From an uncultured Alphaproteobacteria bacterium (GTDB lineage Bacteria > Pseudomonadota > Alphaproteobacteria > HIMB59 > GCA-002718135), in the NCBI GenBank assembly GCA_902588745.1, contig CACIQI010000002.1:1-64000 (forward strand): a DNA stretch of 64,000 nucleotides. The letters run 5' to 3'. The translations under genes and the position numbers were made by a program. This document shows positions 18,199 through 27,474 of this stretch, in pieces (position 1 is the stretch's first letter; each line of letters opens with the position of its first letter). The notes under the pieces were generated by a model. The model worked only from the letters and a program-made list of their open reading frames with translations, ran no database searches and was not told the origin of the DNA.

Positions 18199-19091
18199 TG
18201 GAAGCTAAACAATATATTGGGGAAGGTTGGAAGCATGCAATCTTAATTATTGGTGCTATCGTAGTAATGCTCCCTTTTTATATGATGGTTTCAATGTCAT
18301 TAAAATCTCAGCAAGAAATCCAATCAATTTCTGGTGGTCTCATTGGTGCACAAGAAACTCAAACGTTTCCCGTATGTGTTAAAACTGGTTATTCAGAAGA
18401 AACATGTACAATGAAGCCATATCAATACAACTATTGGTTTGCTTTTGAAAAAGCTCCTATTCCTAGATACTTAATGAATGGTGTCATTGTTACTTTATCA
18501 ATCTTTATCATTCAGGTTTTAGTCGCCTTACCATGCGCGTATGCACTTGCCAAGTTACGGTTTTACGGACGAGAATTTGTTTTCTCGATGGTTTTATTTT
18601 GTTTACTCATTCCAGTTCACGGAATTGCGCTTCCATTGTATGTTATGTTGGCCCAAGCAGGATTAGTTGACACCTATTCCGCCTTGATACTTCCCTGGAC
18701 CATATCGGTGTTTGGAATTTTTTTAATGCGGCAATTTTTTATGACTGTGCCCGATGAATTAATTGATGCCGCCAGGATGGACGGCATGGGAGAGTACGCA
18801 ATCGTATGGAAAGTAATGCTTCCAACTGCGATACCAGCGTTACTTGCTTTTGCAATATTCTCAGTTGTTGCACACTGGAATGATTATTTCTGGCCTCGCA
18901 TGGTAATAACAGGAAATAGAGATCTCTTTACTCCACCACTTGGTATAAGAGAATTCAGAGGTGGAATTGATAGTGACGAATTTGGGCCAATGATGGCATC
19001 GATAGTTACAGTAACAGTTCCTCTTATTGTTGCTTTTATAATCGCGCAAAAACGATTTATTGAAGGAATTACTTTGACAGGCATGAAGTAA
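18198..19091 (+). CDS. ABC transporter permease (UgpE-like)
   Basis: DAARMDGMGEYAIVWKVMLP EAA motif; C-terminal GITLTGMK. Confidence 0.93.
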   Translation: MEAKQYIGEGWKHAILIIGAIVVMLPFYMMVSMSLKSQQEIQSISGGLIGAQETQTFPVCVKTGYSEETCTMKPYQYNYWFAFEKAPIPRYLMNGVIVTLSIFIIQVLVALPCAYALAKLRFYGREFVFSMVLFCLLIPVHGIALPLYVMLAQAGLVDTYSALILPWTISVFGIFLMRQFFMTVPDELIDAARMDGMGEYAIVWKVMLPTAIPALLAFAIFSVVAHWNDYFWPRMVITGNRDLFTPPLGIREFRGGIDSDEFGPMMASIVTVTVPLIVAFIIAQKRFIEGITLTGMK

Positions 19092-19105
19092 ATTCTTATC
19101 TACTG

Positions 19106-19954
19106 ATGACATTGTCAGTAAATTTTATTTTTATCTTAATTCTTGTTTCTGCTCTATGTCATGCAGTTTGGAGTGCTATAATAAAATCAAGTAAGAACCC
19201 ATTATCTTTAATGGGTATAACATCTGTCTTAGAAGTTACTATTTTTTTACCTTTAACATTTACTGTTCCATTTCCAACTTTAGAGGTTTGGTATTTTTTA
19301 ATTGCAACAGTTATCATTCATGTCATTTATAGATTAAATGTAATTTATTCTTATAGATACGGCGATCTTTCTTACATATATCCAATTTCTAGAGGAAGCT
19401 CATGTTTGTTTGTAGCGATCATTAGTATTTTATTTTTAAGTTCTGATATTAGTGTTGCTGGTTTTGTTGGAATATTAATTGTTTGTATTGGATTATTTTT
19501 AATTTCTTATTCTAAAAATTTATCTTTTAACTTTAGAGGTTTTGCTCTCGCGATATCAACGGCTATTCTAATTACTGCTTACACTTTAGTTGACGGGGTT
19601 GGGGTTAGGCTTTCCGAAAATGGTTTTTCCTATATTTACTGGCTCTTCACACTTAATGGAATACCTTTGCTAATTATTGGTTTGATCTCGAAAGATGGTT
19701 TACGAAAAAGAGAAACGTACACCTTTAGATCGGGGATTACTGCTGGTGTCTTTGCAACAAGTAGTTACGCAATAGTTGTTTGGAGTATGCAATTTATAGA
19801 AATAGCTTATGTCTCTAGTATTAGAGAAATAAGCATTGTGTTTGCTGCAATTATTGGAATGCTTTTCTTATTTGAGAAGAATGCAAAATCTCGAATAATA
19901 CCTTCTATTTTAATAGTGAGTGGTATTTCGGTTGTTTATTTTCAAATTCTATAA
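19106..19954 (+). CDS. EamA/DMT-family transporter
   Basis: About 10 hydrophobic segments, EamA-like YRYGDLSYIYPISRG. Confidence 0.85.
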   Translation: MTLSVNFIFILILVSALCHAVWSAIIKSSKNPLSLMGITSVLEVTIFLPLTFTVPFPTLEVWYFLIATVIIHVIYRLNVIYSYRYGDLSYIYPISRGSSCLFVAIISILFLSSDISVAGFVGILIVCIGLFLISYSKNLSFNFRGFALAISTAILITAYTLVDGVGVRLSENGFSYIYWLFTLNGIPLLIIGLISKDGLRKRETYTFRSGITAGVFATSSYAIVVWSMQFIEIAYVSSIREISIVFAAIIGMLFLFEKNAKSRIIPSILIVSGISVVYFQIL

Positions 19955-19989
19955 GGAAAAAATATAGACTTTTTGCACGAAAATTTTAT

Positions 19990-20160
19990 ATGACTTTTAT
20001 GACTGAGGATATTGTGGAAGTAGATCCAAAAACCGAAACTATCTCTTGCGATGGTGGTGAAGATGGTTTAGGACATCCCGCAGTTTATTACACCTTCAAT
20101 AATGAGAACAAAATTGTTTGTGGTTATTGTGGTAAAATATTTATAAAAAAAGAAGAGTAG
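19990..20160 (+). CDS. Small zinc-finger (zf-CHCC-like) protein, 56 aa, absent from the ORF track
   Basis: MTFMTEDIVEVDPKTETISCDGGEDGLGHPAVYYTFNNENKIVCGYCGKIFIKKEE; C/H/C/C spacing. Confidence 0.85.
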   Translation: MTFMTEDIVEVDPKTETISCDGGEDGLGHPAVYYTFNNENKIVCGYCGKIFIKKEE

Positions 20161-20162
20161 AA

Positions 20163-20516
20163 ATGTACAAAGAATCTTGGGGTTTAAAAAGAATATGTCC
20201 AATGTGTAGTAAGCAATACTACGACTTAGGAAGAACGGAACTGGAATGTCCTGAGTGTGGTAAAGAAATTGAAGTTACTACTATGACTAGACCAAGACGT
20301 GGAAGAAAACCTGGAAGTACTAATGCTGCTCCTTTAACTAATCCTATTCCTCCAAAACCAAAAGAAAAAGATGATGATCTTGATATCGATAATTTGGATT
20401 TGGATAACAACGAAGACAATCTTGAGGATGATACTGTTTTATTAGAAGATGAAACAGAAATTGATCCAATAGCCGAAGGTATTAAACCTAAAGAAGACGG
20501 CGAAGAAGAATACTAA
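20163..20516 (+). CDS. TIGR02300 family (FYDLN acid domain) protein
   Basis: ESWGLKRICPMCSKQYYDLGRTELECPECGKE then acidic tail. Confidence 0.92.
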   Translation: MYKESWGLKRICPMCSKQYYDLGRTELECPECGKEIEVTTMTRPRRGRKPGSTNAAPLTNPIPPKPKEKDDDLDIDNLDLDNNEDNLEDDTVLLEDETEIDPIAEGIKPKEDGEEEY

Positions 20517-20538
20517 AATTTCAATAAAAATTTAGAAG

Positions 20539-21777
20539 ATGTTTAAGGTACTACAAAACACTTGGGCCCTTTTTTTTGGCTTTGCTTTAATTAGTCTTGG
20601 TCACGGTTTGCAAGGAACACTTATCGGTGTTCGTTCTGTTTTAGAAGGTTTTAGTTTTTTTGCATCAGGGCTTATTATAGCTGGTTATTACGTTGGATAC
20701 TTAACTGGTGCGTTAACAATTCCAATTTTTTTACAACGTGTTGGTCACATAAGAGTTTTTGCTGCTTTAGCATCGCTTGCTTCTATCGCTATACTATTAC
20801 ACTCAGTATTTGTTCATCCCTATTCATGGATGTTTATACGAATATTAACTGGTTTAAGTCTTGCTGGAATTTATGTAATCATGGAGAGCTGGTTAAATGA
20901 AAAATCAACTAATCAAACTCGTGGTCAATTACTTTCCGTTTACATGATTATTACTTTTGTATTTGTTGGAGCAGGACAATTTTTATTAAATTTAGGCGAT
21001 CCAGCTAAAGTTGATTTATTTATTTTAGTATCAATCTTATTATCATTCGCACTTCTTCCTATTCTTTTATCTTCAACAGAACAACCTAATACAGAAAGTC
21101 CTAAATATTTTTCTTTAAGAGAATTTTATACTGTTTCACCTTTAGGTTTTGTTGGCGCATTAGCTACTGGTTTATCGCATAGTGCAGTTTTTGGATACGG
21201 TGCAATTTATGCATCATCTATTAATTTAAGCTTATTTGAAATTTCTCTGTATATGATGATTATAACGTCAGCTGGCGCCCTATCTCAATGGCCTATTGGG
21301 TATTTGTCAGATAGAATTGATAGACGTATTATTCTTATTGGTGTTTCTTTTATGGCTTCAGGTTTGAGTTTATTTTTTGTTTTTGCAAACTTTATGCCAC
21401 TAACATTGTTCTTAATTTTTACTGGTCTTTTTTCAGTTGCATGTTTACCAATGTATTCACTTACAGTTGCTCATACAAATGACTTCTTACAACCTAATGA
21501 GATAGTATCAGCAAGTGCAACCTTTGGTATACTTATTGGTATTGGATCAATTATCGGACCTTTGTTTGTTTCTGGATTCATGGAAATTTTAGGAGCGGTA
21601 GGTTTTTACATCTATTTATTTTTAATACATGGACTGCTAGGACTGTTTGGTTTGTATAGAATGACACAAAGAACTAAACCCCGTGATCTTGAATCGCAAT
21701 ACAATCCTTTACCACGAAATATTAGTCCTGCCGGTATGGAAATGAACCCCGTTACTGAGCCAACTGAGGACGAGTAA
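20539..21777 (+). CDS. MFS transporter
   Basis: 12-TM-like, GYLSDRIDRRIILIG motif. Confidence 0.9.
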   Translation: MFKVLQNTWALFFGFALISLGHGLQGTLIGVRSVLEGFSFFASGLIIAGYYVGYLTGALTIPIFLQRVGHIRVFAALASLASIAILLHSVFVHPYSWMFIRILTGLSLAGIYVIMESWLNEKSTNQTRGQLLSVYMIITFVFVGAGQFLLNLGDPAKVDLFILVSILLSFALLPILLSSTEQPNTESPKYFSLREFYTVSPLGFVGALATGLSHSAVFGYGAIYASSINLSLFEISLYMMIITSAGALSQWPIGYLSDRIDRRIILIGVSFMASGLSLFFVFANFMPLTLFLIFTGLFSVACLPMYSLTVAHTNDFLQPNEIVSASATFGILIGIGSIIGPLFVSGFMEILGAVGFYIYLFLIHGLLGLFGLYRMTQRTKPRDLESQYNPLPRNISPAGMEMNPVTEPTEDE

Positions 21778-22357
21778 GTCTTTTAAATATTCTATGAAGT
21801 AATAAGAGAATAATTATTCCCATATAAATGACTGGTTCGGTTTTATCAGCGCGAACTAGAACATAAAAATGCATACTAGCCAGAATGGCTACTGGGTAAA
21901 TTAAATAATGAATTTTCTTCCATAATTTAAAACCTAATCGTTTAATCATATTGTTTGTTGAAGTGCTAGCAAGTGGGATTAAAAAAAGAAAACTTATAAA
22001 ACCAAAAGTTATAAATGGTCTTTTTATAATATCTTGTATGATAAATTGCATATCTAAAAAATGATCTAAAACTATGTAAGTGGAGAAATGCAAACAGACA
22101 TAATAGAACGCAAAAAGTCCAATCATTCTTCGTAATACAACTATCGATTTTAAAGGTTTAATATTTGATAGAGTAGTAATCATAAGAGTTATTATTATTA
22201 ATCTAAGTGCCATTAGACCTAACTCATCCATTAGTTTTTCAATTGGATTTACTCCAAGATTTCCAGTAACAAATTGGTAAGCCCAGAGTAGACTAGGAAA
22301 TAGAATTAAAATAAATAAGACAGGTTTACTGCGATTAAAATTTCTTGTTGAAAACAT
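21752..22357 (-). CDS. msrQ: Protein-methionine-sulfoxide reductase heme-binding subunit
   Basis: Ferric reductase-like TM protein, RMIGLFAFYYVCLH, LGFKLWKKIHYLIYP; next to msrP. Confidence 0.93.
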   Translation of the reverse strand: MFSTRNFNRSKPVLFILILFPSLLWAYQFVTGNLGVNPIEKLMDELGLMALRLIIITLMITTLSNIKPLKSIVVLRRMIGLFAFYYVCLHFSTYIVLDHFLDMQFIIQDIIKRPFITFGFISFLFLIPLASTSTNNMIKRLGFKLWKKIHYLIYPVAILASMHFYVLVRADKTEPVIYMGIIILLLLHRIFKRLTRPQLAQ

Positions 22358-22360
22358 TCA

Positions 22361-23278
22361 TTAATAAAATTTAGTCAAATCTAAATCTTTATAGAGATGT
22401 GCTACTTCTTCTTCATAGCCATTAAACATAAGTGTTTCTCTTCTTTTAAACTCTCCAATTCGTCTCTCTGTTCCTTGACTCCATCTTGGATGATTAACAT
22501 TAGGATTAACATTAGCATAAAAACCATATTCCCAAGGAGCTAAAGTTTCCCAAGATGTTTCAGGTTGAGTATCTAAAAATCTAATTTCCACAATTGATTT
22601 AATTGATTTGAAACCATACTTCCATGGAACTACTAATCTGATGGGTGCACCATTTTGATTAGGCATTTCATGACCATACAATCCAGTTGCTAATATTGTT
22701 AGAGGATTCATTGCTTCATCCATTCGAAGTCCTTCTCTATATGGCCAAATAATTGTTCTCTTTTGCTGACCTGGCATTTCTTCCGGCCTGAACACAGTTA
22801 CAAATTGAACATACTTTGCTGAACTTAGAGGTTCGGCCATTTTTATAAGTTCAGATAACTGAAAACCTTGCCAAGGAATAACCATGGACCATGCTTCAAC
22901 ACATCTTAATCTATAAACCCTATCTTCTATTGTTACATTTGATAAAATTTTTTCTAAGTCAAATGTTTGAGGCTTTTTCACAAGACCATCTATTTTTATT
23001 GTCCATGGCCTAGGTTTAAAATTTCCAGAATTTAAATGGGGATGTTTTTTATGAGTCCCAAACTCATAAAAATTATTGTACGTTGTGATTTCTTCGTAAG
23101 AATTAAGTTTGTCGTTTTCATTTAGATTTTTAGTATAAATAGAAAGATCACTATCGTGGTTTGCAAATGCTGATGAGGTAACCGTTGCTAGCATGGTGCT
23201 AGCTAAAGATCCCTTTATAAACTTACGTCTATTTAAATATGTCTTATAGGGCGTGATTTCAGATCCTAAAATTTTCAT
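22361..23278 (-). CDS. msrP: Protein-methionine-sulfoxide reductase catalytic subunit (molybdopterin)
   Basis: Tat-like RRKFIKGSLA; YRLRCVEAWSMVIPWQGFQL; APIRLVVPWKYGFKSIKSI. Confidence 0.95.
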   Translation of the reverse strand: MKILGSEITPYKTYLNRRKFIKGSLASTMLATVTSSAFANHDSDLSIYTKNLNENDKLNSYEEITTYNNFYEFGTHKKHPHLNSGNFKPRPWTIKIDGLVKKPQTFDLEKILSNVTIEDRVYRLRCVEAWSMVIPWQGFQLSELIKMAEPLSSAKYVQFVTVFRPEEMPGQQKRTIIWPYREGLRMDEAMNPLTILATGLYGHEMPNQNGAPIRLVVPWKYGFKSIKSIVEIRFLDTQPETSWETLAPWEYGFYANVNPNVNHPRWSQGTERRIGEFKRRETLMFNGYEEEVAHLYKDLDLTKFY

Positions 23279-23329
23279 AATAATAATATATATCTTAAAT
23301 ATTAAAATTGAAGATTTGCTTCAATAATT

Positions 23330-23737
23330 TTAGCTTTTAAAATGGGAGTTATATTTATTTAGTATTTTTTCTGGCCATGTACTTTTGATAAATTCAAGAA
23401 TAGACCAAACATCGTCATCTGATAACGCATCATTACCAAGCATTTTACCTTCATAATCAGGATTTGATTTTTTAAAACCATATTTAATGACATGAAATAA
23501 TTGTGCAGGAGAGTGGTGCCAAGTATGCCCAGTGCCATTAAGAGGAGGTGCTCTTCTATGGCCATCTTCATCTAACGATTTATCCCACTCTTCATGACCT
23601 GCTAAATTACCCATATGACACCCTGCACAATTTTCAGCATATAGTTTCATACCTTTAAAAATATCAACTTCTGCTGCATGAATACTATGTCCAATATATA
23701 ATATTATAAGTACCGAAATTAATTTAAGGGTTTGCAT
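23330..23737 (-). CDS. Class I c-type cytochrome
   Basis: Signal peptide, CAGCH heme motif, GKMLGNDALSDDDVWSILEFIKSTWP. Confidence 0.92.
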   Translation of the reverse strand: MQTLKLISVLIILYIGHSIHAAEVDIFKGMKLYAENCAGCHMGNLAGHEEWDKSLDEDGHRRAPPLNGTGHTWHHSPAQLFHVIKYGFKKSNPDYEGKMLGNDALSDDDVWSILEFIKSTWPEKILNKYNSHFKS

Positions 23738-23806
23738 TCTATTTATATAATTTTTTAAATTTATATTTCATTACAAATCTGTCTTTTTTTTTGATAGGAT
23801 ATATCT

Positions 23807-25597
23807 ATGAAAAAATTTCTAATCGCATTTGCCATTTTAACTTCAATAATTGCACTTAACAAACATGCGTACAGTGAAAAAGTTCACGGAATTGCAATGC
23901 ATGGAACACCAAAGTATGCCAGTGATTTTGAAAATCTAGATTATGTAAACCCAAATGCACCTAAAGGTGGAACGGTAAAATTTGGATCATATGGTTCTTT
24001 TGATAATCTTAATAGAGTAGCATTTAAAGGTTCTAAAGCTGCTGGCCTTGGGTATGTTAATGATACGTTAATGAGAAGAGTATGGGATGAAGCATTCTCT
24101 CTCTATGGTTTAATAGCTGAAAAAGTAGAACTGCCTGAAGATAGATCATCTATAACTTTTTATTTAAATGCAAATGCAACCTTTCATGATGGCTCACCAA
24201 TAACACGTGATGATGTATTGTTTAGTCTAGAAACATTTCAAACAAAAGGTACTCCAAATCAGAAAAAAACATATGGCAAAGTTGTTGAAACTCAATTGAT
24301 TGGAAATGATGGAATAAAAATGATTTTTGAAAATAATGAAGATAAAGAATTGCCTCTTATTATTGCGGGCTTTCTTCCTATCATTCCAAAAAAGTTTTAT
24401 GAAAATCTTGATGTTACAAAAACATTTTTAGATATTCCTCTAGGCAGTGGTCCATACCAAGTTGATAGTCTCGATCCAGGACGTCAAATAAAATACAAAC
24501 GCGTTGAAAATTATTGGGCAAAAGATTTACCGGTAAATAAAGGTCTCTATAATTTTGATACAATTATTTATGATTATTACAAAGACTCAAATGTCTTAGT
24601 TGAAGCTTTTAAGGTTGGTGAATACGACTTTAGAAGAGAGTACAATGTTAAACGTTGGTTATCAGAATATGATTTCAAAGCTGTCCAGAATGGTGAAGTA
24701 ATATTGACAGAAATGAATAACGATAGACCTGTTGGAATGAATGGTCTTGTGATGAATACAAGACGTGACATATTTAATAATAGAAATGTAAGACTTGCTT
24801 TAAGTTATGCCTATGATCATGAATGGATTAATAAAACGATATATCAAAATGCTTATGTGAGAACAGATAGTTATTTTGATAATTCACCATTGGCTTCTTC
24901 AGGCTTACCGTCAAAAAATGAGTTAGAATTGTTGAATGTATGGAAAGATGAAATTCCAGCAGAGGTATTTACAGAAACATTTACTCCACCTATTACAGAT
25001 GGCAGTGGTAATGACCGTAAAAATTTATTGCAAGCAAAAGAAATACTCGAAAAAGAGGGATGGTTTGTTGAAGATGGAAAACTGGTAAAAGATGGAAAAG
25101 AATTCAAGTTTGAGTTCTTGATTGTCAGTCCATCTGATGAGAAAATTGCATTAGCCTATCAAAGTAATTTAAAAAAACTTGGCATTACAATGGATGTAAG
25201 AACAGTTGATTCATCACAGTATCAAGAACGTTTGTTAAGTTATGATTTTGATATGATTAAAAGATATTGGGGAGTCAGTTTAAGCCCAGGAAATGAGCAA
25301 CAATTTTATTGGGGATCAGAAGTTGGTCAAAAAGATGGAAGCAGAAATTATCCTGGTATCAATAGTCCGGCAATTGATGCATTAATTGAAAAACTAATTA
25401 GTGCAACAAATAGAGAAGAATTAACAACGGCGATCCACGCACTTGATAGAGTATTGTTATGGGGTCACTATGTTGTTCCTCTTTATCATAGCAACAAAGA
25501 CAGAATTGCTTATTGGGATTTTTTTGAATACCCAGACGAAATTCCACTTTACGGAATTGTAATTGAGTCTTGGTGGATTAATAAAGATAAACAATAA
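23807..25597 (+). CDS. ABC transporter substrate-binding protein, family 5 (YejA-like)
   Basis: Signal peptide, HGIAMHGTPKYASDFENLDYVNPNAPKGG. Confidence 0.93.
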   Translation: MKKFLIAFAILTSIIALNKHAYSEKVHGIAMHGTPKYASDFENLDYVNPNAPKGGTVKFGSYGSFDNLNRVAFKGSKAAGLGYVNDTLMRRVWDEAFSLYGLIAEKVELPEDRSSITFYLNANATFHDGSPITRDDVLFSLETFQTKGTPNQKKTYGKVVETQLIGNDGIKMIFENNEDKELPLIIAGFLPIIPKKFYENLDVTKTFLDIPLGSGPYQVDSLDPGRQIKYKRVENYWAKDLPVNKGLYNFDTIIYDYYKDSNVLVEAFKVGEYDFRREYNVKRWLSEYDFKAVQNGEVILTEMNNDRPVGMNGLVMNTRRDIFNNRNVRLALSYAYDHEWINKTIYQNAYVRTDSYFDNSPLASSGLPSKNELELLNVWKDEIPAEVFTETFTPPITDGSGNDRKNLLQAKEILEKEGWFVEDGKLVKDGKEFKFEFLIVSPSDEKIALAYQSNLKKLGITMDVRTVDSSQYQERLLSYDFDMIKRYWGVSLSPGNEQQFYWGSEVGQKDGSRNYPGINSPAIDALIEKLISATNREELTTAIHALDRVLLWGHYVVPLYHSNKDRIAYWDFFEYPDEIPLYGIVIESWWINKDKQ

Positions 25598-25618
25598 AAT
25601 AAGTAATCAAATATTTTT

Positions 25619-26503
25619 ATGAGTCATACAAGAGCTAACATACTCATGTTAATTGCCTCACTTATATGGGGAACAGCTTTTGTCAGCCAAACTACTGGAA
25701 TGGGAGCCATAGGTCCTTTTACTTTTAGCTTTGGAAGATTCTTTTTTGCTTTTTTAACAGTAATTCCATTTGCGATTTATCTAGAACAACAAAATATTGT
25801 TAAAATATTAAGTGATAGAAAAAAAGTTTATCTTTGTTTAGCTACAGGTTTTTTTCTTTTTGGTGGTATGGGTCTTCAACAATACGCTTTACAAAAATCA
25901 TTAATATCAAATGCTGCTTTTCTTAGTACTCTTTACGTTCCCTTTGTTGGTATAATTTCAAGATTCATAATTAAAAAACAGGTACACTGGATTATCTGGA
26001 TTGCCATTTTACTTTGTTTGTATGGATCATATCTTTTGTCCTCTAATCAATCAGTTGAAATTCAACAATCAGATTCACTCTTGTTTATTGCTGCTTTGTT
26101 TTTTGCCTTACATATTATTTGTATTGATATTTTTATGAAAGAACTCAACAGTCCTTTTTTATTTGGAAGTATTCAGTACTTTATTGTTTTTATTTTATCT
26201 ATGATCTTAGCTTTTATGTGGGAGGAACCAAAGCTGTCAAATATGCAAATTGAATGGTTTGAAATTTTATATACAGGTATTTTTTCTGCTGGCATTGGAT
26301 ATACACTTCAAATTATTGCTCAACATAAAGCTAATCCTGCTCCTGCTGCTATTATTTTATCAATGGAGTCAGTCTTTGCTGCAATAGCAGGTTGGATACT
26401 TTTAAATCAAATTTTAGACACACAAAAAATACTTGGATGCCTTGCAATATTTGTTGGAGTCATTATAGTACAATTAGTACCTATAATAATTAAACAAAAA
26501 TGA
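25619..26503 (+). CDS. EamA/DMT-family transporter
   Basis: Hydrophobic; LIASLIWGTAFVSQTTGM; SMESVFAAIAGWILL. Confidence 0.9.
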   Translation: MSHTRANILMLIASLIWGTAFVSQTTGMGAIGPFTFSFGRFFFAFLTVIPFAIYLEQQNIVKILSDRKKVYLCLATGFFLFGGMGLQQYALQKSLISNAAFLSTLYVPFVGIISRFIIKKQVHWIIWIAILLCLYGSYLLSSNQSVEIQQSDSLLFIAALFFALHIICIDIFMKELNSPFLFGSIQYFIVFILSMILAFMWEEPKLSNMQIEWFEILYTGIFSAGIGYTLQIIAQHKANPAPAAIILSMESVFAAIAGWILLNQILDTQKILGCLAIFVGVIIVQLVPIIIKQK

Positions 26504-27474
26504 GTAATAAATTAGATGTAGTTGGAATTGGAAATGCTATGGTAGATGCCATAATTCCTTCCAATCAAAGTGAAATTGAAAAGCATGAAATTAATAGAGA
26601 TTCTATGAATCTTATTGATGAAAACTTAAAAAATAATTTGCATGAAAGTTATTCCATCAGAGAAATGGCAGGCGGAGGTTCCCTTGGTAACTCCATGTTT
26701 GGTATCAGCTCTTTTGGCGGTAATGGAAGTTTTATTGGAAAAATTAAAAATGATGAAATTGGAGTATACCTTCAAAAAGATATGATCCGGGAAGGACTAA
26801 AATTTCCATTGGGATTTACATCTCCTGATATTTCAACTGGATGTTGTACAATTTTTGTTGAAGAAGATGGAACTAGAACAATGTGTACTTTTCTTGGTGC
26901 TGGAACATTAATAGGTCCTGAAGATATAAAAGAGGATGATATTAAAAATCATAAAATTGCATATTTGGAAGGCTACTTGTGGGACAATGAGAATGCAAAA
27001 AAGGCTATGAAAAAAATGGTGGATATTTGCAAAGCTGATAATCAAAAAATTGCATTTACTTTATCTGATCTTTTTTGTGTTGATAGACACAGAGATTCTT
27101 TTAAAGAATTAATAATTGAGAATGTTGATATTCTTTTTGCTAACGAAGATGAAATCAAAGCAATGGCACAAACAGAAAGTTTTGAAGAAGGTCTAGAGTA
27201 TGCAAAATCATTAAATATAATTGCTGCTATTACTAAAGGAAGTAGTGGATCAGTTATTGTTTCTGGTAATGACATCACTGAAGTTGCTGCAAAAAAAGTA
27301 GAAAAAGTTGTAGATACAACTGGCGCTGGAGATTTATTTGCAGCTGGTTTTTTATTTGGTTATTCTAAAGGTAAAGCAATGGATGAATGTGGTAATTACG
27401 CATCAATTGCTGCCGCAGAAATTATTTCTCATTATGGTGCAAGACCTTTAGTAAAATTATCTAGTTTAATTTAG
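26500..27474 (+). CDS. PfkB-family carbohydrate/adenosine kinase
   Basis: GNAMVDAI, GGSLGNSMFG, VDTTGAGDLFAAGFLFG. Confidence 0.93.
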   Translation: MSNKLDVVGIGNAMVDAIIPSNQSEIEKHEINRDSMNLIDENLKNNLHESYSIREMAGGGSLGNSMFGISSFGGNGSFIGKIKNDEIGVYLQKDMIREGLKFPLGFTSPDISTGCCTIFVEEDGTRTMCTFLGAGTLIGPEDIKEDDIKNHKIAYLEGYLWDNENAKKAMKKMVDICKADNQKIAFTLSDLFCVDRHRDSFKELIIENVDILFANEDEIKAMAQTESFEEGLEYAKSLNIIAAITKGSSGSVIVSGNDITEVAAKKVEKVVDTTGAGDLFAAGFLFGYSKGKAMDECGNYASIAAAEIISHYGARPLVKLSSLI

